Assembly: GCF_022829385.1 (NCBI RefSeq)
Contig: NZ_JAKSXX010000123.1
Span: 186,001-250,000 of the forward strand
Reading direction: 5' to 3'
From: Methylobacterium sp. J-070
Lineage (GTDB): Bacteria > Pseudomonadota > Alphaproteobacteria > Rhizobiales > Beijerinckiaceae
Length of the DNA: 64,000 nucleotides
The position numbers and the translations under genes are program-made. Under the pieces are notes generated by a model. It was not told where the DNA came from and did no database searches. It saw only the letters and a list, made by a program, of their open reading frames with translations. Positions 52,076 to 60,738 of this stretch are shown piece after piece. Each line of letters begins with the position of its first letter. Within the stretch, counting starts at the first letter, position 1.

Positions 52076-52575
52076 GCCGCCGCCTCGGCGGCGCACGCGG
52101 CCTCCGCGACGCCCTGGATGGCGTCGACGATCGCCTCGTAGCCGGTGCAGCGGCAGTAATTGCCCGACAGGGCGTCGCGGATCGCCCCCCGCGACGGGAC
52201 GGCACCGCCGGCGCGGCAGTCCTTCAGGAAGGCGAGGGCGACGACCAGGATCCCCGGCGTGCAGAAGCCGCATTGCAGGGCATTGCGGGCGTGGAAGGCC
52301 GCCTGCAGCGCGGCGATGGCCCCCGAATCCGAGAGGCCCTCGACGGTCTCCACGTGCATCCCGTCCGCCTGCACCGCGAGCATCAGGCAGGCATGGACCG
52401 GTCGGCCGTCGAGATTGACGATGCAGGCCCCGCAGGCGCCGATCTCGCAGCCGAGATGCACAGCGGTGAGCCCGAGATCCTGGCGCAGGAAATCGGCGAG
52501 CGATAGGCGCGGCTCCACGAAGCGCCGGACCTTGGCGCCGTTGACCGTGAGGGCGACCGGTTGCGGCGCGATCAT
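52072..52575 (-). CDS. Molybdenum hydroxylase 2Fe-2S subunit
   Basis: The 167-residue protein has two 2Fe-2S clusters. The ferredoxin-like one is CEIGACGACIVNLDGRPVHAC; the second is in CGFCTPGILVVAL and GNYCRCTGYEAIVDAI. This is the standard small subunit of CoxS/XdhA type. The ATG at 52575 overlaps the FAD-subunit stop (ATGA). Electrons pass through it from molybdenum to FAD. Confidence 0.94.
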   Translation of the reverse strand: MIAPQPVALTVNGAKVRRFVEPRLSLADFLRQDLGLTAVHLGCEIGACGACIVNLDGRPVHACLMLAVQADGMHVETVEGLSDSGAIAALQAAFHARNALQCGFCTPGILVVALAFLKDCRAGGAVPSRGAIRDALSGNYCRCTGYEAIVDAIQGVAEAACAAEAAA

Positions 52576-53450
52576 GCGGCCTCCGCCGTCAGACGGCCGT
52601 CCCCGAGGCCGGACAGGACCCGGCCGAGGAGGACCCCGGCCAGGTGCTTCCGCGCCGCGGCCGAGAGCGTGTCGTCGTCGTCCGGGTCGAGGTCCCCGGC
52701 CAGGGCCGCCTTCGCCGCCGCGATGCTCTCCGGTTCCAGGGGCCGGCCGGCCAGGGCCGCCTCGGCCGCAGGCGCCCGCACGGGGGTCGGGCCGACGGAG
52801 CAGAAGGCGAGGCGTGCCGTCTCGACGGCGTCGCCCGCGAGGACGAGGTGCGCCGCGAGCCCGACCATCGCGTAGTCGCCCCGCCGCCGGGCGATCTCGT
52901 CGAAGCGCATCCGCGTGTTCGGGCGGCCGAGCGGCACGCGCACCGCCGACAGGATCTCGCCCGGCGCGATCGCGGTCTCGAACAGGTCCCGGAAGAACGC
53001 GTCCGCGGCCACACTCCGGATGCCGGCCGGCCCGGTGATCTCGATGTATGCCCCGAGCGCCCGCATGCAGGCCGGCAGTTCGGAGGCGGGATCCGCCAGG
53101 GCGAGGCTGCCGCCCATCGTCCCGAGGTTGCGGATCGCCGGATGCGCCATGTAGGCCGCCGCCTCGGTCAGCATCGGCGCGTGGGTGGCGATCAGGTCGG
53201 AGGCCAGGGTCTCGGCGTGACGGGTCAGGGCGCCGATCCGCAGCGCGCCGCCCTCGACGGCGATTCCCCGCAGGGCGTCGATCCGGCCGATGTCGATGAG
53301 CAGGTCCGGTGCGTCGAGGCGCAGGTTCAGCGCCGGCAGGAGGCTCTGGCCGCCGGCGAGGTAGCGCGCCTCGCCCGGGCAGCCGGCATAGGCGTCGAGC
53401 GCCTCCGCCACGCTGGCGACGCGGCGGTAATCGAAGGCCCGCGCCTTCAT
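52572..53450 (-). CDS. Molybdenum hydroxylase FAD-binding subunit
   Basis: The 292-residue protein is of CoxM/XdhB type: GEARYLAGGQSLLPALNLRL and the FAD loop GTMGGSLALADPASELPACM, with a C-terminal CO-dehydrogenase flavoprotein domain (RARRRGDYAMVGLAAHLVLA). It is the first gene of the operon. The ATG at 53450 faces the TetR gene across 113 bp that contain an inverted repeat. Each following gene overlaps it or lies close behind, so all nine are probably transcribed from here. Confidence 0.93.
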   Translation of the reverse strand: MKARAFDYRRVASVAEALDAYAGCPGEARYLAGGQSLLPALNLRLDAPDLLIDIGRIDALRGIAVEGGALRIGALTRHAETLASDLIATHAPMLTEAAAYMAHPAIRNLGTMGGSLALADPASELPACMRALGAYIEITGPAGIRSVAADAFFRDLFETAIAPGEILSAVRVPLGRPNTRMRFDEIARRRGDYAMVGLAAHLVLAGDAVETARLAFCSVGPTPVRAPAAEAALAGRPLEPESIAAAKAALAGDLDPDDDDTLSAAARKHLAGVLLGRVLSGLGDGRLTAEAA

Positions 53451-53492
53451 GTGCGTCCCTCCCAGGCCGCCGATTTCGGGGTCGCTCGTTGT

Positions 53493-53506
53493 TGACCGCT
53501 TGGTTA
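53493..53506. promoter_or_regulatory. Left half of TetR-type operator pair
   Basis: TGACCGCTTGGTTA is the inverted counterpart of the site at 53544-53557 (13 of 14 bases agree). It lies 43 bp from the FAD-subunit start, between the divergent operon and the TetR gene. Confidence 0.55.
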
Positions 53507-53543
53507 CAAGCTATCGAGAGGCGAACCGCGCCGTCAAGCGAAA

Positions 53544-53557
53544 TAACCAACCGGTCA
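53544..53557. promoter_or_regulatory. Right half of TetR-type operator pair
   Basis: TAACCAACCGGTCA is the inverted partner of the site at 53493-53506. It ends 6 bp before the TetR start codon, so a bound repressor would block its own gene. Confidence 0.55.
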
Positions 53558-53563
53558 CGAAGC

Positions 53564-54250
53564 ATGGCTGAGATCGCCGCCTGCCCCGGGCATCCCGCGT
53601 CGACCAAGCCCCGGCGCCGCCTGCCTGCGGCCGAGCGCGAGCAGCAGATCGTGGAGGCCGCCGCGCAGTTCTTCGCCGAACACGGTCTCGGCGGACAGAC
53701 GCGGGAACTCGCCCGGGAACTGGGCATCACGCATTCGGCGATCTTCCGGTACTTCCCCAGCAAGGACGCCCTGCTCGACCGCGTCTACGAGCACGTCTAC
53801 GTCAAGCGCTGGAATCCCGCCTGGACCGGACTGGTCCGCGACCGGTCTCAACCGCTGAGTTCCCGGATCATCCGATTCTACACGGAGTACACCGAGCAGA
53901 TCTTCGATTTCGTGTGGGTCAGGATCTTCGTCTTCTCAGGCCTGAAGGGCTACGACATCGCCCCCCGTTACCTCGCGACCATCCGCGAGCGGGTCATCCA
54001 CCCGATCTGCGCGGAGGTCCGGGCCGATCTCGGTCTTCCGGACCCGGATACGATCCCGCTGACGGAACGGGAGATCGAGGCCGCCTGGGCGATGCACGGG
54101 AAGGTTTTCTATCTGGCGATCCGCAAATTCGTCTACGGATGGCCGATCCCGCAAAATCTGTCTCAGACGATCTCCGATGATGTCACATCCTTCCTGGAGG
54201 GATCGCGTTTCATCTTCCGGGACAGCGTGAGATCTGCCGGGCATTCATGA
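53564..54250 (+). CDS. TetR-family transcriptional regulator
   Basis: The protein has 228 residues. The N-terminal helix-turn-helix (about 20-65) reads REQQIVEAAAQFFAEHGLGG and ELGITHSAIFRYFPSKDALL, the TetR signature. The ligand-binding half is large and aromatic-rich (YTEYTEQIFDFVWVRIFVFS, FYLAIRKFVYGWPIP). It is divergent from the molybdenum hydroxylase-importer operon and is its likely repressor, released by the substrate or a related compound. The ATG at 53564 is the first after the operator; the ribosome-binding site is weak. Confidence 0.9.
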   Translation: MAEIAACPGHPASTKPRRRLPAAEREQQIVEAAAQFFAEHGLGGQTRELARELGITHSAIFRYFPSKDALLDRVYEHVYVKRWNPAWTGLVRDRSQPLSSRIIRFYTEYTEQIFDFVWVRIFVFSGLKGYDIAPRYLATIRERVIHPICAEVRADLGLPDPDTIPLTEREIEAAWAMHGKVFYLAIRKFVYGWPIPQNLSQTISDDVTSFLEGSRFIFRDSVRSAGHS

Positions 54251-54434
54251 TCGTGCGTCGGTCTTGATTTTGATTTGAGCGATAAAACAAGTGTCATGTA
54301 CTCAGAATTGATGCGCATCTCTGCCGGTGAATTTGATTTCCTCCTGCCGCCAGATTGATGGGCCGCGCCTGTCGGGATCGGCGGCTCTTAAAATATTGTC
54401 GGTTTGAATTGGATCACGCGCTCGACGCTCTGAG

Positions 54435-54470
54435 CGCGCATCCCCTCCCCGCAAGGGGGAGGAGAGCGCG
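54435..54470. terminator. GC-rich hairpin between convergent TetR and DoxX genes
   Basis: A composite stem pairs CGCGC and CCTCCCC (54435-54450) with GGGGAGG and GCGCG (54456-54470) around a GCAAG loop. It lies between the ends of two convergent genes, so it could stop both. Hairpins of this look are also found as dispersed repeats in related genomes. Confidence 0.45.
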
Positions 54471-54505
54471 TTGCGCGTCGGGATCCAAATCAGGAAGAGA
54501 ACGCT

Positions 54506-54958
54506 CTACGAAGCGCCCCCCGGCGGCGTCTCCGCGGCCGCCGTCCGCAGCGATCTGACGAGGCCGTCGACAGAGAACCGGCCGGCGCCGACGACCATGA
54601 GGGCGCACAGGCCGCCGGCGATCGCGAGATCCTTCTCGAAGTGCAGGACCTCGTTCCGCGCGGCGAAGTTGGTATGGAACAGGACGGCGGTGGCAAGGCA
54701 GAAGAGGCAGAGCGACAGCGCGGCCGCGCGCGTCTGCCAGCCTGTCGCGACCGCGAGCCCCGCGCCGAGCTGGAGCAGGATGGTCGCGGTTGCCAGCGAG
54801 GCCGGCACGCCGAGCTTGCCCATGGCCGTGAAGGCGGCATCGACGTTCGCCGCCAGGACGAACCCCTCGTGGAGGAAGATCCAGGCGAGCAGAAGCCGTG
54901 CGAGCAGGAGGAGGCCGTCGGCCACGGGGGCGGGGACGGCGCGAAACGCGTGGATCAT
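54506..54958 (-). CDS. DoxX-family membrane protein
   Basis: The 150-residue protein has four predicted membrane helices: LLLLARLLLAWIFLHEGFVL, LATATILLQLGAGLAVATGW, AAALSLCLFCLATAVLFHTN and a last one near 105-125. HTNFAARNEVLHFEKDLAIA is the DoxX signature. DoxX proteins are linked to thiosulfate:quinone oxidoreductase or oxidative stress. The TPR gene lies 63 bp upstream on the same strand. Its substrate cannot be inferred. Confidence 0.88.
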   Translation of the reverse strand: MIHAFRAVPAPVADGLLLLARLLLAWIFLHEGFVLAANVDAAFTAMGKLGVPASLATATILLQLGAGLAVATGWQTRAAALSLCLFCLATAVLFHTNFAARNEVLHFEKDLAIAGGLCALMVVGAGRFSVDGLVRSLRTAAAETPPGGAS

Positions 54959-55021
54959 GGCGACCTCCCGGTCGATGAGGGCCGGGCCCGGGACCGGTGA
55001 CGGTGACGGGCCCAGCGGGGA

Positions 55022-55486
55022 TCAGCCGCCGACCTTCGCGGCGATCGCTTTCTCGAGGTCCGCGCGCTCCTCGCAGCCGCCGGGACAGAGCTTCCCGAGT
55101 GCGGCAAGCTGGTCCCTCGCTTTGGCCATGTCGCCCATCTCGACGTACAATTCGCCGAGATACTCGCGTGCGGCCCTGAAGTCCGGCCTCAGGTCGAGGG
55201 CTTTCGTGTAGTAGGTCAGCGACGTCTTGAGATCGCCGGTCTTGCGCAGGGTGAAGCCGAGCAGGTTGTAGACCTCCGCCTGCTGGTTGTCCTCGGCCAG
55301 GTCGCGCAGCTCGGTCAGAGCCGCCTCGTAGTTCTTGGCGGCGATCTTCGCGCGCACGGAGGTGAGGTCGACCGATCCGCTCGCCGAGTCGTCATCGACC
55401 GCGAAGGCCGGACGCGACGCGGTGAGCAGGGTCGCCGTGAGGCCGGCCGCCAACGCGACGGCACGCAGGGAGGTTCTGTAAGTCAT
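55022..55486 (-). CDS. Secreted tetratricopeptide-repeat protein
   Basis: The product has 154 residues. A signal peptide (LRAVALAAGLTATLLTASRPAFA) is followed by about three TPR units (KNYEAALTELRDLAEDNQQA, AEVYNLLGFTLRKTGDLKTS, LDLRPDFRAAREYLGELYVE). A C-terminal Cys pair (KLCPGGCEE) is present. AAGGA lies 9 bases before the ATG at 55486. It lies between the DoxX and metallo-hydrolase genes on the minus strand, so the three may be co-expressed. It likely acts as a periplasmic scaffold. Confidence 0.85.
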   Translation of the reverse strand: MTYRTSLRAVALAAGLTATLLTASRPAFAVDDDSASGSVDLTSVRAKIAAKNYEAALTELRDLAEDNQQAEVYNLLGFTLRKTGDLKTSLTYYTKALDLRPDFRAAREYLGELYVEMGDMAKARDQLAALGKLCPGGCEERADLEKAIAAKVGG

Positions 55487-55515
55487 GGTCTGGCTTCCTT
55501 GTGTATCGGGCGGGT

Positions 55516-56484
55516 TCAGGCTTCCACGGGGGTGAAGGCGTAGGCGTTGCCGTCCCTGACGAAGGTGCCGAAGCCGGGGAACGGGAAGTGCGAGCCGCAG
55601 ATCGACACCTTGTCGGCGATGATGCGGTCGACGAGCATGCGGCGGGTGCCGACAGCCATCGGCCCGTCCTGGTCGTAGGCGCCCTGCCAATCGGGATGGG
55701 GCGCGAGCAGGGCGGGCACGTACATCGTGTCGGCCGAGATCATCAGCTGGTCCGCGCCGGAGGACACCAGCAGCGCGGAGTGGCCGGGCGTGTGGCCCGG
55801 GGCGAACACGAGCCGGACGCCGGGCGCGACCTCGGAGCCGTCCTCCACCAGACGCCAGTTCTTCCAGGTCGGGAACACGTCCGCGATCCGCTTGCCCGCG
55901 CCGCGCCGACCCTCCGGCAGCTTCCCGAGCCGCTCCGGATCGGTCCACCACCGGTACTCCGTGCTGCTGACGACCAGTTCGGCGTTCGGAAAGGTCGGCG
56001 CGTTCGTGCCCTTCTGCATCAGCCCCCAGACGTGGTCGGGGTGGAAGTGCGAGACGAGAACGGTGTCGATCTTGGTGTGGTCGATGCCCGCCGCCGCCAT
56101 GTTGCCGGGCAGGTGCGTGGCGTTGGCCTGCCACTGCCCGACGCCGGAGCCCGCGTCGCACAGGACGTAGCGATCGCCGAGCTTGAGCACGAAGACGGTC
56201 AGCGGGATCGGCATGAAGTCCGAGGCCAGGCCCGCCTTCTCCAGCGCCGCCTTGGTCTGGTCGACCGTCACGTCCCGGATGAAGGCCGGATCGTGCGGCT
56301 TTCGCCAGATGCCGTCGTAGACGGCCGTGACCTCGACCGAGCCGACCTTGAATCGGTGGAAGCCCACGGTCGGCTCAACCGGCGTGGCGCGGGCGTCGGG
56401 AATGAAGCGCAGGGGCCGGTTCAGGCCGAACGCCGCCGCCGCGCCCAGGGCCGCGCACGCGGCCCGGCGAGATAAAGTCACCAT
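55516..56484 (-). CDS. Exported metallo-beta-lactamase-fold hydrolase
   Basis: The 322-residue protein starts with a Tat-like leader (LSRRAACAALGAAAAFGLNR). The metal-binding motif is VLVSHFHPDHVWG, and a second region FAPGHTPGHSALLVS supplies later ligands. The size and the WWTDPERL region resemble exported MBL-fold lactonase or hydrolase proteins. A promoter facing the sigma-factor gene is shared. The TPR gene is 29 bp downstream. The substrate is unknown. Confidence 0.88.
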   Translation of the reverse strand: MVTLSRRAACAALGAAAAFGLNRPLRFIPDARATPVEPTVGFHRFKVGSVEVTAVYDGIWRKPHDPAFIRDVTVDQTKAALEKAGLASDFMPIPLTVFVLKLGDRYVLCDAGSGVGQWQANATHLPGNMAAAGIDHTKIDTVLVSHFHPDHVWGLMQKGTNAPTFPNAELVVSSTEYRWWTDPERLGKLPEGRRGAGKRIADVFPTWKNWRLVEDGSEVAPGVRLVFAPGHTPGHSALLVSSGADQLMISADTMYVPALLAPHPDWQGAYDQDGPMAVGTRRMLVDRIIADKVSICGSHFPFPGFGTFVRDGNAYAFTPVEA

Positions 56485-56769
56485 CGGTACCCTCTCCTAT
56501 GTGAATGTCGGATCTCAAGGGGTGAGGGCAGGCGCGCTTCGCCGGGCATTCGGTCCGAAGAAGAGGCTCGTCTCCGGTGTGCAGCCAGGCAATGCCGCTC
56601 CTCACTACTGGGAGAGACTGCGAGCGGCGGCGATTTATTCGCTGGGTCCTGTCGTTTCGATCGTGGTTACGGAAGCGACGCGGGCGGAGAATAAATCGCG
56701 GCTGCGGACTGTCTCGCACGGAGAGGCCTGCACCGAGCCGCGTGACGGCACGAGAAGCGAGCGAGGGCG
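56485..56769. promoter_or_regulatory. Divergent promoter region of MBL and sigma-factor genes, with an inverted repeat
   Basis: This 285-bp region separates two divergent genes. It contains an 11-bp perfect inverted repeat, GCGATTTATTC (56630-56640) and GAATAAATCGC (56689-56699), separated by 48 bp. No other gene was seen. The repeat is A/T-rich in a GC-rich genome, which makes chance less likely. Confidence 0.55.
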
Positions 56770-57576
56770 ATGGCGAACGAACCGATGGGCGTGCCCGATC
56801 TGCACGGGGCGACGGCGGCTTACCGCGCGGGTCCGGCGATGCCGTTCGATTGGCTCGCGGGATGCTGGGACGCGCGCGCCGACGCGCTCGACCATGCCTG
56901 GGCGTGGATCGTCGCGCCTCGCGGCCGCCGGCCGGTGTCGCGGGTCCTCGCGTTCGCCGTGCAGTTGATCAAAGCGGCCTCGGTCGCCCACGACGAGGCG
57001 CGCCCGGTTCTCGACGCCGAGGCCAGCGAGCGGTTTCGGCGGCTGGTGCTCCCGCAACTGGACGCGGCCTACAGCTTCGCCCGCTTCCTCAGTCGCGATG
57101 CCGACGCCGCTCACGATATCGTACAGGACGCCTTCCTGAAGGCCTGCCGGCATTTCGGCAGCTTCCGGGACGGCAACGTCAGGGCGTGGCTGTTCGCGAT
57201 CGTGCGCAACTGCCATCACGACTGGCACGCGGCCCGGGCCCGGACCGCCCGCTACGTGGCCGATCCCGATGCCGCCGACGACGACGATTTCGAGGGTGGG
57301 TCGGCGCTCGACCGGGTCGTCTCCGAGGAGGACACCCCCGAGGCAGCTCTGATCCGCAAGACGGAGGCGGGGCGTGTGCGAGGCGTGCTCCTCGGGCTGC
57401 CGCGGGCCCTGCGCGAAGTCCTCGTGCTGCGCGAGCTCGAAAACCTCTCCTACCGGGAGATCGCAGCGGTGACGGCGCTGCCGATCGGAACGGTGATGTC
57501 GCGCCTGGCACGGGCGAGGGGCGCCTTCGCTGCAGCCTGGACCGAGGATTCCGGGATCGGGAGGGCTCGCCCGTGA
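56770..57576 (+). CDS. ECF-type RNA polymerase sigma factor with N-terminal extension
   Basis: The 268-residue protein has sigma region 2 (YSFARFLSRDADAAHDIVQD then AFLKACRHFGSF) and region 4 (RELENLSYREIAAVTALPIG then TVMSRLARARG). A typical ECF factor has about 180 residues; the first 85 here (MANEPMGVPDLHGATAAYRA onward) are extra and without a known domain. The stop overlaps the anti-sigma start (GTGA). The pair very probably controls the divergent MBL, TPR and DoxX genes. Confidence 0.9.
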   Translation: MANEPMGVPDLHGATAAYRAGPAMPFDWLAGCWDARADALDHAWAWIVAPRGRRPVSRVLAFAVQLIKAASVAHDEARPVLDAEASERFRRLVLPQLDAAYSFARFLSRDADAAHDIVQDAFLKACRHFGSFRDGNVRAWLFAIVRNCHHDWHAARARTARYVADPDAADDDDFEGGSALDRVVSEEDTPEAALIRKTEAGRVRGVLLGLPRALREVLVLRELENLSYREIAAVTALPIGTVMSRLARARGAFAAAWTEDSGIGRARP

Positions 57577-58358
57577 GGACCCCCGGACCTGACGGCTGCG
57601 CGCCCTGGGCTGCGACGCTGCATGGCTTCATCGACGGCGAACTCGACGCGGCCAACACCCTCGCGTTCGAGGCCCATCTGGCCGCCTGCCCGCATTGCCG
57701 CGCCGAGGTCGAGCGGTTCACGTCCTCGCGGCGGACGATGGGACAGGAGGGCGTCGCGTGGCCGGTCCCGGAACACGTCCGCGCGCAGGTGGTGGAGGCC
57801 GTCGCGCAAATGAGCGCGCGGCCGAAGCGCGACCCGCGTCGGCAGACGACCCAGGTCCTCGGCTTCGTCCGGCGCTGGAGCTTCGTCCCTTCGGCCGCCG
57901 TCCTGGCCGCCGGCCTCTTCCTGGTGCTCGCGGTCCCGCATTCGAGCTCGTCGCTTCAGGACGAGATCGTGGCGAGCCACGTCCGGTCGTTGCTGGTGGA
58001 TCACCTCACCGACGTGCAGACCTCGGACCGACACACGGTCAAGCCGTGGTTCAACGGCAAGGCCGACGTCTCGCCGCCCGTCATCGACCTCGCCGCGCAG
58101 GGCTTCCCCCTGATCGGCGGGCGGCTCGACTACATCGCCGGACGCCCGGTGCCGGTCGTCGTCTATCGGCGCCACGGGCACGTCATCAATGTCTTCGTGT
58201 GGCCCGCCCGCGAGACGGCCGCGCAAACCTACAGCGAGCGCGGGTACAACATGGTCTGGTGGACGTCGAACGGGTTCACGTTCTGCGCCGTCTCGGACGT
58301 GGCGGACGCCGATCTGCTGCAGCTGCGCCAGGATTTCCTGCAGGCGGAGGCGCAGTGA
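57573..58358 (+). CDS. Zinc-finger anti-sigma factor, membrane-anchored
   Basis: The 261-residue protein has an N-terminal anti-sigma zinc finger: GFIDGELDAANTLAFEAHLA then ACPHCRAEVERF, giving the H-x3-C-x2-C motif. One membrane helix follows (about 105-125, FVPSAAVLAAGLFLVLAVP), with a periplasmic domain of about 135 residues. The GTG at 57573 overlaps the sigma-factor stop (GTGA). It should hold the sigma factor inactive until a signal reaches the periplasmic part. Confidence 0.9.
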   Translation: MRTPGPDGCAPWAATLHGFIDGELDAANTLAFEAHLAACPHCRAEVERFTSSRRTMGQEGVAWPVPEHVRAQVVEAVAQMSARPKRDPRRQTTQVLGFVRRWSFVPSAAVLAAGLFLVLAVPHSSSSLQDEIVASHVRSLLVDHLTDVQTSDRHTVKPWFNGKADVSPPVIDLAAQGFPLIGGRLDYIAGRPVPVVVYRRHGHVINVFVWPARETAAQTYSERGYNMVWWTSNGFTFCAVSDVADADLLQLRQDFLQAEAQ

Positions 58359-58511
58359 GGACGTCCGTGCCGGGTCGGATCGCCGCGCATCCCGCTTCGT
58401 CACGGGTCCGAGGGGCGTGCGGGGACGCGGCCACGGCTTCCGCTCATGGCCCCGATTGGTCCGGGCGCCGTGTTCCGCCGCGATGCTCCGAACGTGACCG
58501 TACCGGCGGCA

Positions 58512-60386
58512 TCAGGCGACGGATGAGCCCGTGCCCAGGAGGATCCCCGACGTGGCCGCGTTCGACAGGATCCGGCGGAGCAACTCCGATCTGATCCTGG
58601 CTTGGCTGCCGGGCACGGTCCGGATCAGCACCGCAAACCGGACGGATGATTCCGACAGCGCGGTCGCACCCAGGAAGCGGGGTGGCGAGATCAGCAGGGC
58701 ACTCAACGTCGCGTCGGCCTCGATCTCGGCGACGGCCGCCTCGATGACGCCTGCCGGGACCGCGTAGGGCACGCCGAGGGGCACGTAGACCGGTACCTCC
58801 AGGCCTGCCCAGTCGCGCGAGAAGTTCGTCACCGCCTTCAACTCGCCGAACGCGACCGTGTGCATGTGGCCGTTGTCGTCGCGCAGGCGGACGGAGCGCA
58901 GCGAGAAGGCCTCCACCTGGCCTTGCAGGCTGCCGCTCTCGATGGTTTCGCCGACCCGGAAGGCGTCGTCGAGCAGCAGGAAGAAGCCCGAGATGATGTC
59001 CCGGACGAGCGCCTGTGCCCCGAAGCCGATCGTCAGACCGACCACGCCGGCGCCCGCGAGGAGCGGACCGATCTGCAGGCCGAACGCGGAGGCGATGCTC
59101 AGGGCGGCGGTGATCGAAAGCGCGACGAACACGACCGTGCGCACGGCGGGCAGCACCGTGGCGAGGCGGTCCGCGTGCTGTTCGCCGCCCACATGGGCGA
59201 GGCCGCGGTCGATGATGCTGCGGGCGACCTGCCAAGCCAGGTCGGTTCCGAGGAGGATCAACAGCGCGGACACGATCGCGCTGGTCATCGTGAAGCCCAG
59301 CCCCTGATCGGCCCCCGGGAGACCCTCGACGAGGAGCAGCAGGGCCGCGATCAGCGCGACGTTGCGCGCGACCCGCGCGACGATGCGTTCCTCGCGCGTC
59401 AGCGTGCCGGCGCGGTTCGGTCCGAACGCCACCGTCCGTGCCGCGTCACCCAGGGCCAGCGACAGGGCGGGGGCGAGGCCCAGAACCAGGACCGCCCAGG
59501 CGGACCCGGGGAGGGCGGCCTGGGCCAGCAGCCATGAGGCGGCGGGAACGAGTCCGAGGGCGACGGCGACCGGACGGGGCGACCGCCGCCCCGTCCCGCG
59601 CAGGGAGGCGACGACGCTGCCGATCACGGCCGGGCACACCAGGGCGCAGAGGAGCAGCGTCAGGCTGGTGACGGAGTCGGCGATCGCCGCATCCGCGCCG
59701 CCCAGACGCAGCAGGGTCGTCCAGAGGAGCCCCGTCGCCGCGGTGAGAGCCAGGATCGTGACCCCATGCTGCGCCCGCCACGCCGCGTTCGTCGGGAGGG
59801 CGACGAGGCGCAGCCGCGGACCGCCCGGCGCGAACAGGAAGCGGCCGATCGCGCGGGCGCTGCGCACGGCGACGATGGCCAGAAGCGCATCGAGCGCCAT
59901 GACGCCCGCCAGACCCCGAGGGGCCGCGACGAGGTAGGCGAGGCAGGCGCCGGCCGCGAAGCTGAGGACGAGGCTCTGGGCGAACAACAGGCGCTGGGCC
60001 TGCGCCACGACTCTCTGGCGTGCCGTGGCGAGGGGGCTGTCCACGATCCGCTGCATCCACGGTGCGGACCAGTGCCAGAACAGCCGCTCAGCGAGGTAGC
60101 CGCCGAGCCAGAGAAGGAGCAGCCGCGCGACCAGACCGACGGGCGAGGCGGCCTCGTCGGCCACGAGCGCCGTGGCGGCCTTCAGGGTCGCCGCGGGCAC
60201 CTTCGCCGCGGCCGCCGCCAGGGCGTCCGCCCGGTCGCGGATCGCACTGAGGTGCTGGTCGACGTCGCGGCCGAGCGCGAGGCCGGCGAAGCCGAGCGTC
60301 GGGGTCTGCGCGCGGGGTGGGGTCGCGATCATCGACAGGACGGCGGCGAGCGCCAAGCCCGGGACGATCCGGGACCTCACCACCAT
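58512..60386 (-). CDS. Mechanosensitive (MscS-type) ion channel
   Basis: The product has 624 residues. A signal-peptide-like start (RIVPGLALAAVLSMIATPPR) and several membrane helices precede the MscS core: IGPLLAGAGVVGLTIGFGAQ and ALVRDIISGFFLLLDDAFRV, the pore helix and hinge. The cytoplasmic domain follows (VEAFSLRSVRLRDDNGHMHT). Length and architecture fit the larger MscS relatives (YbiO-like). The ATG at 60386 is chosen for the leader; one at 60452 is possible. It is convergent with the anti-sigma gene. Confidence 0.88.
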   Translation of the reverse strand: MVVRSRIVPGLALAAVLSMIATPPRAQTPTLGFAGLALGRDVDQHLSAIRDRADALAAAAAKVPAATLKAATALVADEAASPVGLVARLLLLWLGGYLAERLFWHWSAPWMQRIVDSPLATARQRVVAQAQRLLFAQSLVLSFAAGACLAYLVAAPRGLAGVMALDALLAIVAVRSARAIGRFLFAPGGPRLRLVALPTNAAWRAQHGVTILALTAATGLLWTTLLRLGGADAAIADSVTSLTLLLCALVCPAVIGSVVASLRGTGRRSPRPVAVALGLVPAASWLLAQAALPGSAWAVLVLGLAPALSLALGDAARTVAFGPNRAGTLTREERIVARVARNVALIAALLLLVEGLPGADQGLGFTMTSAIVSALLILLGTDLAWQVARSIIDRGLAHVGGEQHADRLATVLPAVRTVVFVALSITAALSIASAFGLQIGPLLAGAGVVGLTIGFGAQALVRDIISGFFLLLDDAFRVGETIESGSLQGQVEAFSLRSVRLRDDNGHMHTVAFGELKAVTNFSRDWAGLEVPVYVPLGVPYAVPAGVIEAAVAEIEADATLSALLISPPRFLGATALSESSVRFAVLIRTVPGSQARIRSELLRRILSNAATSGILLGTGSSVA

Positions 60387-60738
60387 CGGCTCGCAGGCAT
60401 GAGGCGTGACCCGCACACGAGAGGAATGCGACGCCGTCGGCCGGGTCGTCACTCCCTCCTACACGACCCTGCGCGCCGCGCCACCGGACCCCTCCAGATC
60501 GTCACCTCCGGGCCGTCGGGATCGGCCGGCCGTGTCCAGGCGCCGCGCCGCGGCGTCGCGGAGGTGCCGCCCAGGTGCCGGGCGGCGGGCCGGGCGCGTT
60601 CGGCCATCCGTCGCGCCGAGCGGCGTCATCCGCTCCGTGACCGACCTGCGCGATGGCGGCTCCGAATTGTCCCGGCGCGGGTTGAGCGACTGCGCCCATG
60701 GCGCGTTTGCGCGGTGACCCCGCGGAGCCGGAGACCCG
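60387..60738. other. Spacer between MscS and sulfite-oxidase genes
   Basis: This divergent spacer is about 350 bp, very GC-rich, with short frames only. It should hold the promoters of both neighbours; no clear operator was seen. Confidence 0.4.

Noticed and set aside
45713..52205. Very long minus-strand frames (890 and 1264 codons) spanning the Liv and molybdenum genes
   Set aside because: They read through other genes in the wrong frame before reaching the real LivG and binding-protein sequences. The proper starts are the overlapping GTG at 46474 and the ATG at 49646.
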